Translations under genes and position numbers: made by a program | The notes under the pieces: model-generated | The model's input: the letters and a program-made list of their open reading frames with translations, nothing else | What the model was told of the DNA's origin: nothing | Database searches by the model: none | Origin: UBA1181 sp963619325 | GTDB lineage: Bacteria > Bacteroidota > Bacteroidia > Bacteroidales > Paludibacteraceae | Reading direction: 5' to 3' | Assembly (NCBI GenBank): GCA_963619325.1 | Contig: CAVEVQ010000005.1 | Location: forward strand, 1 to 64,000 | Length of the DNA: 64,000 nucleotides | Shown: positions 9,275 to 17,851 of the stretch, piece after piece | Position numbering within the stretch: position 1 is the stretch's first letter | Layout: the number at the start of each line of letters is the position of its first letter

Positions 9275-12200
9275 CTATCCTATTTTTGTGTATAATTGAA
9301 AAACGTCGTCTGCGTTTTCTAATTTGAACTTGGAAAGGTTGGAGCATTGATTCTCAATTTTTGAAGCAATATCTTTTTTGATAATCAAGTGCTTTGATGA
9401 TGCTATGCAATTATTGAGTTTCTCTAATTGTTCATTGTTGACATCTTTGACTGCTATAATGTCGTAGGTGGCGTTAAGAATATCGTCGTTAGTGGTGAAT
9501 TTTACCCTTTGATCTTTTGAATAGCAGTTGCTGGCAATATCGACTGCATATTGGTCGCTGTCGTAGCCAGTGACGACGAGGTTCTTTGTATTGATGTGAA
9601 ACCAATATGACATACATCCGTATCCGCAGTAGAAATCAAGCATCTTCCATTCTGAAGGTTCAGGAATTGGAAAGAGCGTGTTGAAGATGCGGTAGTTATG
9701 AGTAGTTTTCAACTCTTTCTTCACGACTGCTTCCACCTCATATCCTTTATATTCGAAAATGTTTCGAATTTGTTGTTTGTTTGACATGGTAACATGACGG
9801 TTGAAATAGATGTTGCCGTGGAGAATGTTGAAGATGGTTACCGGCGATTGTCCTTTGGCTGCTTGTCTCTTGATGAGCCAGTAGAAAAGGAATGGTTGTA
9901 GCGAGTAGGATATCAACACGGCGGAGCTCATGCCGATGAGTGTTGATATTCCGATTGAATGGATAGATGGGTGCTTTGCGAAAAGCAATGAGGTTACCGT
10001 GATGATTAGCGTCATTGCAGAGAACGCAATGGCTGTTTTGTGGAACACCAATAGGTTCTTCTTTGTGCGATAGTCGGATAAAAGTCCGTCCATTACGAAG
10101 ATGCTATAGTCGACACCGACACCATAGATTAGAGATGATATGATGATATTGATGAGGTTGAACTCAATTCCAAACAGAGCCATTACTCCCAAAACGATAT
10201 ACCAGCTGATGGTCATTGGTAAGAACGAGATGAGGGCTAAGACAATGCTCTTATAGGCAATCAGAAGTACGATAAACACGAATACCGATGAGATACCCAA
10301 AGTGATGTTGAAATCGTTGTGGATGAGTTTCAACATGTCGCTTGTGTAATAGAATGGGTCGATGACAACAATGTGCCGATGCGATGTTACCTCGTCGCAC
10401 ACCTCCTTACGCATCTCATTTTTAATCTGAACTGGGGCGAAAACGAGGTATTTCCCATCTGTGTACTCAATCAGATTGCATTTCACGGCATTGGGCAATG
10501 CTTTGCTGTCGTAGAGTGAGAATGGTTTATAGTCGTGTTTTTCGATAAGGTTGCGGAAAGCGTAGAGCGAATCTGGGGAGAACCCGCAAGCTATGGCGGC
10601 GGCATCCATATCGTTGCACACTTGCTTTACCTTCTCGGGAGTCCAGTAGGCATACCATTCTTGAATGCGTTTCTCTTGCTCCGACTGCAGCAAGAATATC
10701 TTGTCGTTTGAGCAGCTGAATGGACCGATTTTGCCCAAGTCTTCCAAGGCCTCGAACAAAGTTGCCATCTTGCGGTTGTAGTAGAGGGCAGTGTCTAAGT
10801 TTTCTGATGTAGAGGCGAAATAGACCGTCTGATACTCTTTTGTGGTGTGGTCAGACAGAATTTTCTGCGACTCAAGCACTCGCGGTTCGTAGTGGCTGAT
10901 GTGTTTGAGGTCTGCGTCGAACTTCACATAGTTGGATGTGATGAAGCAGATGACGCTAATAGCTAAAATGCCTCCGATGAGCAATGTCTTGCGTTCGAAC
11001 GGATAGCTGTTGAATTTGTGTATGAGTTCCATCGCTTTGCGTGATGGATTGCTTTTTTTCTTTCCAAAAAGATGAGGCAAGAATATAAGGCAGAAGAAAG
11101 TTGTCCCCACTAACGCCAAAGAGGCAAAAATCCCGAAATCTTGTAACAGCTCGGCGCGGGTGAAAAGCAGGCTGATGAACGCTCCGATAGTGGTAAGACT
11201 ACCTAAGATGACGGGTATCGTCTGCTCTTTAAGCATTTGGACAGGGTCGTTCACATATTTCTGATGGATTATAATATGTAGACAGTAGCTCAGTGCCACT
11301 CCCAACACAATTGCCCCGATTCCTAATGCGAGTAATGATATTTTCCCTTTTATGAAAAAGATGACCGTGAGTGCGAAGAAAAATCCGTAGGCGATTGGCA
11401 ACACCATTTGAAGAATCATTGACGGACTTCGGTAGCAGATTAAAAAAATAGAGAAGATGATAAACAACGAGATGGTGAGCGTCGTTGTCAAGTCGTGTTT
11501 CACTTGTTTGGAGTTGAACATACTTTGCGGCGCGGCACCATGATAGTAGATGTCAATGTCGGGGAAAATCTCGCTATAGTTGGCTATTTCCTTATCAATT
11601 TCGTTGATCAGTTTACTGCTGAGTTTTGAATTGAAGGTGATGAAATTTGGCGAGAGCCAAGCCACTGCGATCAAACTGTCTTGCGAGAAGAAATGTTTGT
11701 CGATGATAGAGTAGGTGGATCCAATGCCATCTTTGATAGATGATGCTTTGTTCATAAAGACGTTTCGGAGAGCCAAAGGGTCTTTCTGGATGACTCCTAA
11801 CATCATAGAGCCTGCGGGAGAGTAGAGTGTCATGAGGTTCTCCTGCATCTGTCGGTTGATTGCTTCCGTTGTAGTCATTGAGTCGATTAAAGCGTAGTCG
11901 GCACTGTCTACAAAGGTCGGAATATGGTCGTATAACTCTGTAATCCCGCCTTTCAGCATGGAGGGGTCGACCCGATATAAGGGGTCATCAAGCATACTGA
12001 CAGCTACTTCGTTAGATAGTAGTTTGCCCATAAACGTGTCTATGGCGGCGGAAACGCGTTCGACGTTGACCGAGTCGTTCTTGGGCTTGAAAACCAAGAA
12101 CATTTTGTCTTTCACTTTGAGGTTCTCAAACACGACACCCGTGCTGTTTTCCTCGTCTTCCGTGGCAGGCAGAAGTTTTGTGACATCCTCTTCATACTCG

Positions 12201-12310
12201 ATTTTCGTTCCGAAATAAACGAAAAAGAGCGTGCTGAGTATCAACACCGCCCAAAAGAGAATCTTGTGCTTCTGAAAGAAGTTATAAATTGGAACCGTAA
12301 ATGTATTCAT
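9275..12310 (-). CDS. MMPL-family exporter fused to a C-terminal methyltransferase-like domain
   Basis: Residues 1 to about 830 form an RND/MMPL-type transporter: an N-terminal membrane helix near 10-30, a large periplasmic loop, a helix bundle around 255-420, a second periplasmic loop and a second bundle ending near YWLIKRQ. These proteins move lipids or polyketides from the inner membrane outward. From about residue 842 (MSNKQQIRN) a Rossmann-like domain follows. LDFYCGYG near 890 stands where class I SAM methyltransferases have motif I (D/E-x-G-x-G-x-G), and TGYDSDQYAVDIA resembles motif II. The expected glycines are partly replaced, so activity is uncertain. ATG at 12310 is preferred over a TTG at 12328. 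It lies between the second dehydratase-like gene and the FAD oxidoreductase in the acyl-product operon. Confidence 0.85.
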   Translation of the reverse strand: MNTFTVPIYNFFQKHKILFWAVLILSTLFFVYFGTKIEYEEDVTKLLPATEDEENSTGVVFENLKVKDKMFLVFKPKNDSVNVERVSAAIDTFMGKLLSNEVAVSMLDDPLYRVDPSMLKGGITELYDHIPTFVDSADYALIDSMTTTEAINRQMQENLMTLYSPAGSMMLGVIQKDPLALRNVFMNKASSIKDGIGSTYSIIDKHFFSQDSLIAVAWLSPNFITFNSKLSSKLINEIDKEIANYSEIFPDIDIYYHGAAPQSMFNSKQVKHDLTTTLTISLFIIFSIFLICYRSPSMILQMVLPIAYGFFFALTVIFFIKGKISLLALGIGAIVLGVALSYCLHIIIHQKYVNDPVQMLKEQTIPVILGSLTTIGAFISLLFTRAELLQDFGIFASLALVGTTFFCLIFLPHLFGKKKSNPSRKAMELIHKFNSYPFERKTLLIGGILAISVICFITSNYVKFDADLKHISHYEPRVLESQKILSDHTTKEYQTVYFASTSENLDTALYYNRKMATLFEALEDLGKIGPFSCSNDKIFLLQSEQEKRIQEWYAYWTPEKVKQVCNDMDAAAIACGFSPDSLYAFRNLIEKHDYKPFSLYDSKALPNAVKCNLIEYTDGKYLVFAPVQIKNEMRKEVCDEVTSHRHIVVIDPFYYTSDMLKLIHNDFNITLGISSVFVFIVLLIAYKSIVLALISFLPMTISWYIVLGVMALFGIEFNLINIIISSLIYGVGVDYSIFVMDGLLSDYRTKKNLLVFHKTAIAFSAMTLIITVTSLLFAKHPSIHSIGISTLIGMSSAVLISYSLQPFLFYWLIKRQAAKGQSPVTIFNILHGNIYFNRHVTMSNKQQIRNIFEYKGYEVEAVVKKELKTTHNYRIFNTLFPIPEPSEWKMLDFYCGYGCMSYWFHINTKNLVVTGYDSDQYAVDIASNCYSKDQRVKFTTNDDILNATYDIIAVKDVNNEQLEKLNNCIASSKHLIIKKDIASKIENQCSNLSKFKLENADDVFQLYTKIG

Positions 12311-12400
12311 ATTGATATGGATTACCAAAACCGAATGACTTATGTTGCAAATCGCTCGCTCTCGGGTACGTTCTTTTGACTTGAATTTCCAATGCGATTT

Positions 12401-12775
12401 TTAGCATTCAACACTATATGCACCCTTGTATTCCAAGTAGAGTGTTGTCTCGTCGGGCGATGTGATCTGGGCAATTGCTGCATATATCCCGTCTTTCTCC
12501 TCTAATTTTAAGGTGATGAGCAAGTCAGGACTGTTTGTAGGTGTGATAAGTGCAGCGAACCGGCATACTTGGATTGTGTCGATTCTCAGTTTCTTGCCTG
12601 TTTTTAATTCCGCACACTCGCGGATCGTCTGAACGTTGCAAACACCTGGACAGATTGGATCTCCAGGGAAATGTCCGTTGTAGATCTCATGATTAGGGTT
12701 GAGATGCGTGAGATATTGTGTGGCATCCTCTTTCTGGATGATTTCTTGTATTGTGAAAAAATTCCCGTTTAACAT
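12401..12775 (-). CDS. hotdog-fold hydroxyacyl-ACP dehydratase-like protein (His kept, Glu replaced by Gln)
   Basis: The 124-aa protein has the FabZ-type central segment HFPGDPICPGVCNVQ. The catalytic histidine of FabZ is present. Fourteen residues later, where FabZ has its glutamate, there is glutamine. Alone it therefore lacks half of the usual catalytic pair. The upstream partner at 13240-13677 has the opposite pattern, so a heterodimer with one complete site is plausible. The frame stays open to 12991, but that extension runs through the upstream thioesterase gene and carries no family match. ATG at 12775 begins just before the hotdog core and leaves a 31-base gap to the thioesterase stop. 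Probable role is dehydration of beta-hydroxyacyl-ACP. Confidence 0.8.
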   Translation of the reverse strand: MLNGNFFTIQEIIQKEDATQYLTHLNPNHEIYNGHFPGDPICPGVCNVQTIRECAELKTGKKLRIDTIQVCRFAALITPTNSPDLLITLKLEEKDGIYAAIAQITSPDETTLYLEYKGAYSVEC

Positions 12776-12806
12776 CAGATTGTTATTTACAGAACACTTT
12801 GAATGT

Positions 12807-13238
12807 TTAGAAACCCCATTTCTCTTTCCATTGTTGGAAAAAGTCTGGGCTTTGTAGTTGAAGTTCACCTTTTGTGTCCATGAACACTTGTGTGGTTTCT
12901 CCTGTGAGGGCCACTGCCATATCGGATTCTCGATAGATGGTATAGTCAAATATGAGTTTGGCTGCGCGACAAGGCCGATAGGTCGTTTCAACGATGACGC
13001 TTTCTCCGACGGTTATGCTTTGTTTAAACTGCATCTTGACATCAACGATAGGGGCGGTATAGCCACAACGAAACATGTAGAGATATTCTAAACCAAATTT
13101 TTCACCGAAGTCTTCTCTCCCGTCTTCCATAAAGCGAACATAGTTTCCGTGCCATACGACATGGATAGAGTCCACTTCAGAGAAGCGGATTTTCACTTTA
13201 GTCTGACAGGTCAGTTTGGTTGCAGTCTTCTCTTTCAT
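12807..13238 (-). CDS. acyl-CoA/acyl-ACP thioesterase, 4-hydroxybenzoyl-CoA thioesterase family
   Basis: The 143-aa hotdog protein has VKIRFSEVDSIHVVWHGNY, matching the YbgC/4HBT signature in which an acidic residue (Asp in EVDS) precedes the central helix. It probably hydrolyses the finished acyl thioester or an aberrant intermediate in the cytoplasm. Its start lies one base before the stop of the preceding dehydratase-like gene, so the two are translationally close. Similar thioesterases occur in aryl-polyene-type clusters. Confidence 0.85.
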   Translation of the reverse strand: MKEKTATKLTCQTKVKIRFSEVDSIHVVWHGNYVRFMEDGREDFGEKFGLEYLYMFRCGYTAPIVDVKMQFKQSITVGESVIVETTYRPCRAAKLIFDYTIYRESDMAVALTGETTQVFMDTKGELQLQSPDFFQQWKEKWGF

Positions 13239-13239
13239 C

Positions 13240-13677
13240 TTATTCTCTGATGAAAATTTTCATCTGGCAGGTGGCGATGCTCTCTTCGCCCACTTTAGTC
13301 TCAGTCTTGATGAGCGAAACGTTCATCACTTCTGAAACGGTGTGGATAAAGGTTCGCATTTCTTCACCCACTTTAGGACGACGGAGTAATTTGAATTTTT
13401 TGATTTCCCCTATGTAACCTACTGGGGGTACCTCTGTTCCTTTCAACTTCTCTTTATATCCGGCGTGGGCAGAGGCAGACTGAGCAACATGCTCAATCAT
13501 ACCTGGCTCCAAAAGCTCACCATTCTCGCAAAAGATATTGTCGCTCAGCACAGTCAAACCCGTCTCGCAGTCTGTTTCATCTGCTTTATAAAACGTGTCC
13601 ACCATCATGATGGGAGCTCTTTGCGGAATCAGTCCCTTAATCCCTTCTCCTTTGTATAAGGGGTCTATATTACACAT
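13240..13677 (-). CDS. hotdog-fold dehydratase-like protein (Glu kept, His missing)
   Basis: The 145-aa protein begins LYKGEGIKGLIPQRAPIMMVDTF, the FabZ N-terminal signature. Its central helix LEPGMIEHVAQSASAHAGY keeps the glutamate of the FabZ motif, but the histidine-containing HFPG segment is replaced by NIFCENGELL. It resembles the ApeP-like dehydratase subfamily. Together with the 12401-12775 product it could build one complete His/Glu site, because FabZ sites lie at a dimer interface. ATG at 13677 is preferred; an in-frame TTG at 13728 directly abuts the ACP stop and would add 17 residues. Confidence 0.8.
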   Translation of the reverse strand: MCNIDPLYKGEGIKGLIPQRAPIMMVDTFYKADETDCETGLTVLSDNIFCENGELLEPGMIEHVAQSASAHAGYKEKLKGTEVPPVGYIGEIKKFKLLRRPKVGEEMRTFIHTVSEVMNVSLIKTETKVGEESIATCQMKIFIRE

Positions 13678-13728
13678 AAATGTAACTTCTTGATTGATAA
13701 GTTGACTTGAGACTTTGCTTGCAAACAA

Positions 13729-13974
13729 TTATTTTTCAATACGTTCGTAAACATAATCGTATAAGTCAGATACTTTTTTGATGTTCATCATCTCAGGACC
13801 TGAAATCTTTACCTTGTAGACGTTTTCAATGACGGCGACAAGGTCGATCAGACTGAGACTGTCAAGAGCGAGTGCAATTTTCACAGAGGATTCCGGCTTG
13901 ATGTTAGATACTTCCACTTCAAACTCCTCTGCGAGTAGGTCGTTAAATTCTTTGATGAATTGATCTTTGTCCAT
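13729..13974 (-). CDS. acyl carrier protein
   Basis: This is an 81-aa acidic helical protein. Ser39 in ALDSLSLIDL is the expected 4'-phosphopantetheine attachment site in the DSL motif. It carries the growing acyl chain between the ketosynthase, dehydratases and thioesterase encoded around it. It is a dedicated ACP of this operon rather than the general fatty-acid ACP, judging by context and sequence divergence. It lies 49 bases after the ketosynthase stop. Confidence 0.93.
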   Translation of the reverse strand: MDKDQFIKEFNDLLAEEFEVEVSNIKPESSVKIALALDSLSLIDLVAVIENVYKVKISGPEMMNIKKVSDLYDYVYERIEK

Positions 13975-14023
13975 TCGTTCTTTTTATGAGTTTATTAATT
14001 ATAAGTTCAAGAAAATCAGTGAA

Positions 14024-15250
14024 TTATTTCATAAATTTTCTGACAATGAGTGTAGAGTTTGTACCTCCGAAACCAAAAGAGTTAGACAAGAAAGAGTCGA
14101 ACTTCTTTTCCACTCTTTGTGCTGGAATGTTCAGCTTGGCAGAGTCCTCGTCGGGATTCTCAAAGTTGATGTTCGGTGCGATAAAGTCGTTTTGCATCAT
14201 CAACATTGAATAGACAACCTCGCTGGCACCCGCCATCCACATTTCGTGACCGGTCATTGCCTTTGTTGAGGCTACCTCAACTTTGTAGTCTCCAAATACG
14301 TTGTAGATCGCCTTAGCCTCTTGGCGGTCGCCTACAGGGGTGGAAGTCGCGTGAGCGTTAACGTAGCCGATAGACTTAGCATTGACGCCTGCTTCCCTCA
14401 AACACATCTCAAGAGAGCGAGTAGGACCCTCGACGTTAGGGTTTGACATGTGGTCTCCGTTAGATGAGAAACCATAACCGATTACTTCTGCTAAGATGGG
14501 AGCGCCACGTTTGACGGCATGTTCGTAGCTTTCGATGATGACAGTAGCGGCACCACCACCAGGAACCAAGCCATCGCGGTCGCGGTCGAATGGGCGAGAG
14601 GCCTTTGTAGGTTCGCTTTCGCGAGTTGAAAATGCACTGATGCCATCGAAGCTACCGATAGAGTAAGGGTTAACCTCTTGAGCACCACCGCAGACGATGC
14701 AGTCTTGTAATCCCCATTTGATAAGGAGAGAACCCAGTCCAATGGCGTGAGAACTACTTGCGCACGCGCCCGAGACGGTCAAGTTGATACCGCGAAGTTT
14801 GAAAATACAACCGAGGTTCATCGTAACTGTGGAATTCATTGATTGGAAGATGGCACCAGAACCTACCAAAGTAGTGTCTTTTTTCTCGCGCATCGTGTCA
14901 ACCGCTTTGACAACGGCGTCGGCAGTGCTATCGTTACCGTAGAGCAAACCAACCTCGTTCTTCTCCAAGTAATCCATGTCAATGCCTGCGTTTTTCAATG
15001 CCTCAACAGTGGCAACGTAAGCGTATTTAGCCTCTTCAGGCATAAAAGCACGTTGGCTTCTTGAAAGCTCTTTCTTCAAATCTGGAATATCTATTTTGGA
15101 AGTGAGCGCCGAACGAAATCCCATCTCTTTTCTTGCAGGGTCAAAGATGATGCCTGATTTTCCATAGTATAGAGACTCTTTTACTTCGTCTAACGATTTA
15201 CCAAGACATGAGTATATGCCCAAACCTGTGATGACAACTCGATTGTTCAT
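14024..15250 (-). CDS. beta-ketoacyl-ACP synthase (FabF/KAS II type)
   Basis: The 408-aa condensing enzyme has a complete Cys-His-His triad: Cys163 in VSGACASSSHAIG, His300 in NAHATSTPVGD and His335 in KAMTGHEMWMAG. The C-terminal SFGFGGTNSTLI loop is also present. It elongates the ACP-bound chain by decarboxylative condensation. It is the first gene of the seven-gene operon, with a -7 element about 110 bases upstream. No ketoreductase, chain-length-factor partner or aromatic-starter enzyme is nearby, so those activities must come from elsewhere if this is a polyene pathway. Confidence 0.93.
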   Translation of the reverse strand: MNNRVVITGLGIYSCLGKSLDEVKESLYYGKSGIIFDPARKEMGFRSALTSKIDIPDLKKELSRSQRAFMPEEAKYAYVATVEALKNAGIDMDYLEKNEVGLLYGNDSTADAVVKAVDTMREKKDTTLVGSGAIFQSMNSTVTMNLGCIFKLRGINLTVSGACASSSHAIGLGSLLIKWGLQDCIVCGGAQEVNPYSIGSFDGISAFSTRESEPTKASRPFDRDRDGLVPGGGAATVIIESYEHAVKRGAPILAEVIGYGFSSNGDHMSNPNVEGPTRSLEMCLREAGVNAKSIGYVNAHATSTPVGDRQEAKAIYNVFGDYKVEVASTKAMTGHEMWMAGASEVVYSMLMMQNDFIAPNINFENPDEDSAKLNIPAQRVEKKFDSFLSNSFGFGGTNSTLIVRKFMK

Positions 15251-15361
15251 GTTTCTTTATCCTTAACTTTATTCGTTTCTACAATTTGTATAATAGTTCG
15301 TTTTTACACGTTTGGCAAGGTCTAACAAAAGACTAAAAACGCCAAGGTATAAATGGAAACG

Positions 15362-15369
15362 CAAAATTA
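15362..15369 (-). promoter_or_regulatory. -7 promoter element of the acyl-product operon
   Basis: Minus strand TAATTTTG matches TAnnTTTG. A TTTG lies 16 bases upstream, shorter than the usual 19-21. The implied leader before the ketosynthase ATG is about 105 bases. Confidence 0.4.
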
Positions 15370-15485
15370 ATAAATTTTATGAAAACAAACGAATCGAAAG
15401 AAGGGATTTGATAGCTGGCAGATTTTACTCCTCGACGTTGTAAAGCATCTTTCAAAGTAGACTTCCTTGTCGTCCAACTATATGA

Positions 15486-15500
15486 TACAGAGTCTCTGTA
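15486..15500. repeat. 15-base palindrome after the DNA methyltransferase gene
   Basis: TACAGAG and CTCTGTA flank a single central base. It lies 13 bases past the methyltransferase stop codon and has no T-run, so it may be a weak terminator, a protein-binding site or chance. Apart from this and the -7 element, I see no gene in 15251-15512. Confidence 0.45.
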
Positions 15501-15512
15501 ACGTCATAGTCG

Positions 15513-16523
15513 TTATTGGAGAATTGTACATATTTGTTGGCAAACTTTTTGAATCAGGGGAACAGCGACAGAGTTGCCTGCTTGCTTATAGCACGCTGAG
15601 GTAGATATTGTAGAAGGAAACGTATAATTCTCGGGATAGCCTTGAAAGTTAAGACACTCTTTAGGGGTTAATTTTCTTATTCCAGAATCGGTTAGGATAA
15701 GAGGAACATTATGACCGCCCGTACCCATATTGGCAGTGAGAGTGGGACAAACGCCACTCTTGTTTTCTCTGACATAGACTCTTCTCCATTGGTAGATAGA
15801 GTCCTTAGATTTTACTTCATTTACCAACTCCTCATAATGCTTCATCTTCTCTGTATAGAAGAATTTAGGGTTGGAAACTGTGCTATCTATGCAATCGTGA
15901 ATAGTCTTTGTCAGAATAGTTTTATTTGGATATTTAAAATCTTTATAATTAGGCACTTGACTCTTGTCAAATGCAACTATGAATATACGTTCTCTGTTCT
16001 GAGGAATGTTGGCATATTTGTCTGGACTCATGACGTTATCATAAACGTAGTATTCTAACTCTTCGAGTGTTCCTTTAATGACATTGAAAGTGTTACCCTC
16101 ATCGTGGACTTTTAAATTCTTGACATTTTCCAGAAAAACCGCCTTAGGTCTTCTTCTGCGAATGATTTCTGCCACATCAAAAAATAAAGTACCACGAGTG
16201 TCTTCAAATCCACGTCTGAGACCAGCAATAGAGAATGCCTGACAAGGGAATCCTCCACAAAGCAGATCAAAATCTTCGGGGATGGCATTTTTCGTTTCCT
16301 CTAAAGTTATATCCCCATGAGGTATCTCTCCGAAATTATGGGCATAAGTTTTCTGTGCGTCTTTATCCCATTCCGAAGAAAAAACGCACTTTCCGCCTAA
16401 ATTTTGACACGCTAAACGGAAACCGCCAATTCCTGCAAACAAGTCGATGAATTTAAAATGCACCTCGCTGTTATGCGGAAACGGAATTTGATGTTCTGTG
16501 CTATTTTGCTGAGACTCGCTCAT
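15513..16523 (-). CDS. DNA (cytosine-5-)-methyltransferase, orphan
   Basis: The 336-aa enzyme has the ordered C5-methyltransferase motifs: motif I FIDLFAGIGGF (25-35), motif IV GGFPCQAFS with catalytic Cys94, motif VI ENV (132-134), motif VIII QNRERIF, a variable target-recognition region, then motif IX-X segments ECLNFQGYPENY and QAGNSVAVPL. It methylates cytosine at a sequence I cannot predict. No restriction endonuclease gene lies on either side, so it appears solitary. It starts 9 bases after murA and may share its transcript, although this slot usually holds rimM in related genomes as I recall. Confidence 0.92.
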   Translation of the reverse strand: MSESQQNSTEHQIPFPHNSEVHFKFIDLFAGIGGFRLACQNLGGKCVFSSEWDKDAQKTYAHNFGEIPHGDITLEETKNAIPEDFDLLCGGFPCQAFSIAGLRRGFEDTRGTLFFDVAEIIRRRRPKAVFLENVKNLKVHDEGNTFNVIKGTLEELEYYVYDNVMSPDKYANIPQNRERIFIVAFDKSQVPNYKDFKYPNKTILTKTIHDCIDSTVSNPKFFYTEKMKHYEELVNEVKSKDSIYQWRRVYVRENKSGVCPTLTANMGTGGHNVPLILTDSGIRKLTPKECLNFQGYPENYTFPSTISTSACYKQAGNSVAVPLIQKVCQQICTILQ

Positions 16524-16532
16524 ATATTGTCA

Positions 16533-17843
16533 CTATTCCACTCTCATAATCTTAGCCCCGATGGCGTTGAGGCGACCGTCGATATTCTCATAGCCACGAT
16601 CAATCTGCTCGATGTTGCTGATAGTGCTGGTGCCTTTGGCACTCATTGCAGCGATTAGCAGTGCAATGCCGGCACGAATATCGGGTGAGGACATTTGGGA
16701 GGCTCTGAGTTGTGTCTCCTTGGCAAGTCCGATGACGGTGGCACGGTGAGGGTCGCAAAGAATGATCTGCGCACCCATGTCTATTAGCTTGTCCACGAAA
16801 AAAAGACGGCTTTCGAACATTTTTTGGTGGATTAACACGCTGCCCCTTGCTTGGGTGGCAACGACGAGGAAGACACTGAGCAAGTCGGGCGTGAGTCCTG
16901 GCCATGGAGCATCAGCAAAGGTCATAATCGAACCGTCCATGAAGGTGTCAATGGTGTATTTCTCTTGAGAGGGAATATAAATATCGTCATTGATGTGTTC
17001 TATCTGGATGCCTAATTTTCGGAAACAATCGGGTATCATGCCCAACTCATCATAGCAGACATTTTTGATGGTGATTTCGGAGTTGGTCATAGCCGCCATA
17101 CCGATGAAACTGCCGATTTCGATCATGTCGGGCAGAATCGTATGCTCTTTGCATCCATGCAACCCTTTAACTCCTTGGATATGAAGTAAATTTGAGCCAA
17201 TACCAGTGATTTTCGCCCCCATTCTATTGAGCATCTTGCAAAGTTGTTGTATGTAAGGTTCGCAGGCGGCGTTGTAGATGGTTGTTTCTCCCTCGGCGAG
17301 GACGGCCGTCATCACGATGTTGGCGGTTCCCGTTACGGAGGCTTCATCCAACAGCATATAAAGACCTTTTAGGTTGTTGGCGTGGATGCGGTAGAGTTGC
17401 AAATCAGGGTCGTAGCAGAAGATAGCTCCCAATTTTTGTATTCCGATGAAGTGGGTGTCAAGCCTTCGTCTGCCGATTTTGTCGCCTCCTGGTTTAGGAA
17501 CTACGGCCACACCGAAGCGAGCCACGAGCGGACCCACGAGCATCACCGAGCCACGCAACGCTGCGCACTGCTTATAGAATTGTGGTGTGTCTAAAAAATC
17601 CAAATTGACATTATCTGCTTTGAAGGAGAAAGTTCCTCCGCCAAGATTTTCAATCGTCACGCCCATATCTTTCAGCAGTCGGATGAGATTGTTGACATCG
17701 AGGATGTTGGGAACGTTTTTGATGACTACCTCTTCGGGGGTGAGTAGGGTGGCGCAGATTACTTCCAACGCCTCGTTCTTGGCTCCTTGTGGGTATATGT
17801 CGCCTTTGAGGGAATGACCTCCTTCTATCAGAAATTTTGCCAT
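16533..17843 (-). CDS. murA: UDP-N-acetylglucosamine 1-carboxyvinyltransferase
   Basis: This is the first committed step of peptidoglycan synthesis: transfer of enolpyruvate from PEP to UDP-GlcNAc in the cytoplasm. The protein is 436 aa from ATG 17843; the longer frame to 17906 would overlap DUF4290 and has no family match. QGAKNEALEVI near residue 19 contains the conserved KN pair. The loop that normally holds the fosfomycin-targeted cysteine reads PKPGGDKIGRR, with Asp121 in place of Cys. This substitution is known from mycobacterial and chlamydial MurA and gives intrinsic fosfomycin insensitivity while keeping activity. It lies 8 bases after the DUF4290 gene. Confidence 0.95.
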   Translation of the reverse strand: MAKFLIEGGHSLKGDIYPQGAKNEALEVICATLLTPEEVVIKNVPNILDVNNLIRLLKDMGVTIENLGGGTFSFKADNVNLDFLDTPQFYKQCAALRGSVMLVGPLVARFGVAVVPKPGGDKIGRRRLDTHFIGIQKLGAIFCYDPDLQLYRIHANNLKGLYMLLDEASVTGTANIVMTAVLAEGETTIYNAACEPYIQQLCKMLNRMGAKITGIGSNLLHIQGVKGLHGCKEHTILPDMIEIGSFIGMAAMTNSEITIKNVCYDELGMIPDCFRKLGIQIEHINDDIYIPSQEKYTIDTFMDGSIMTFADAPWPGLTPDLLSVFLVVATQARGSVLIHQKMFESRLFFVDKLIDMGAQIILCDPHRATVIGLAKETQLRASQMSSPDIRAGIALLIAAMSAKGTSTISNIEQIDRGYENIDGRLNAIGAKIMRVE

Positions 17844-17851
17844 TGTGAGAA

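Noticed and set aside
12776..12991. Upstream extension of the second dehydratase-like frame (72 residues more)
   Set aside because: It runs through the end of the thioesterase gene in another frame and shows no hotdog sequence. ATG 12775 gives a full-size protein.
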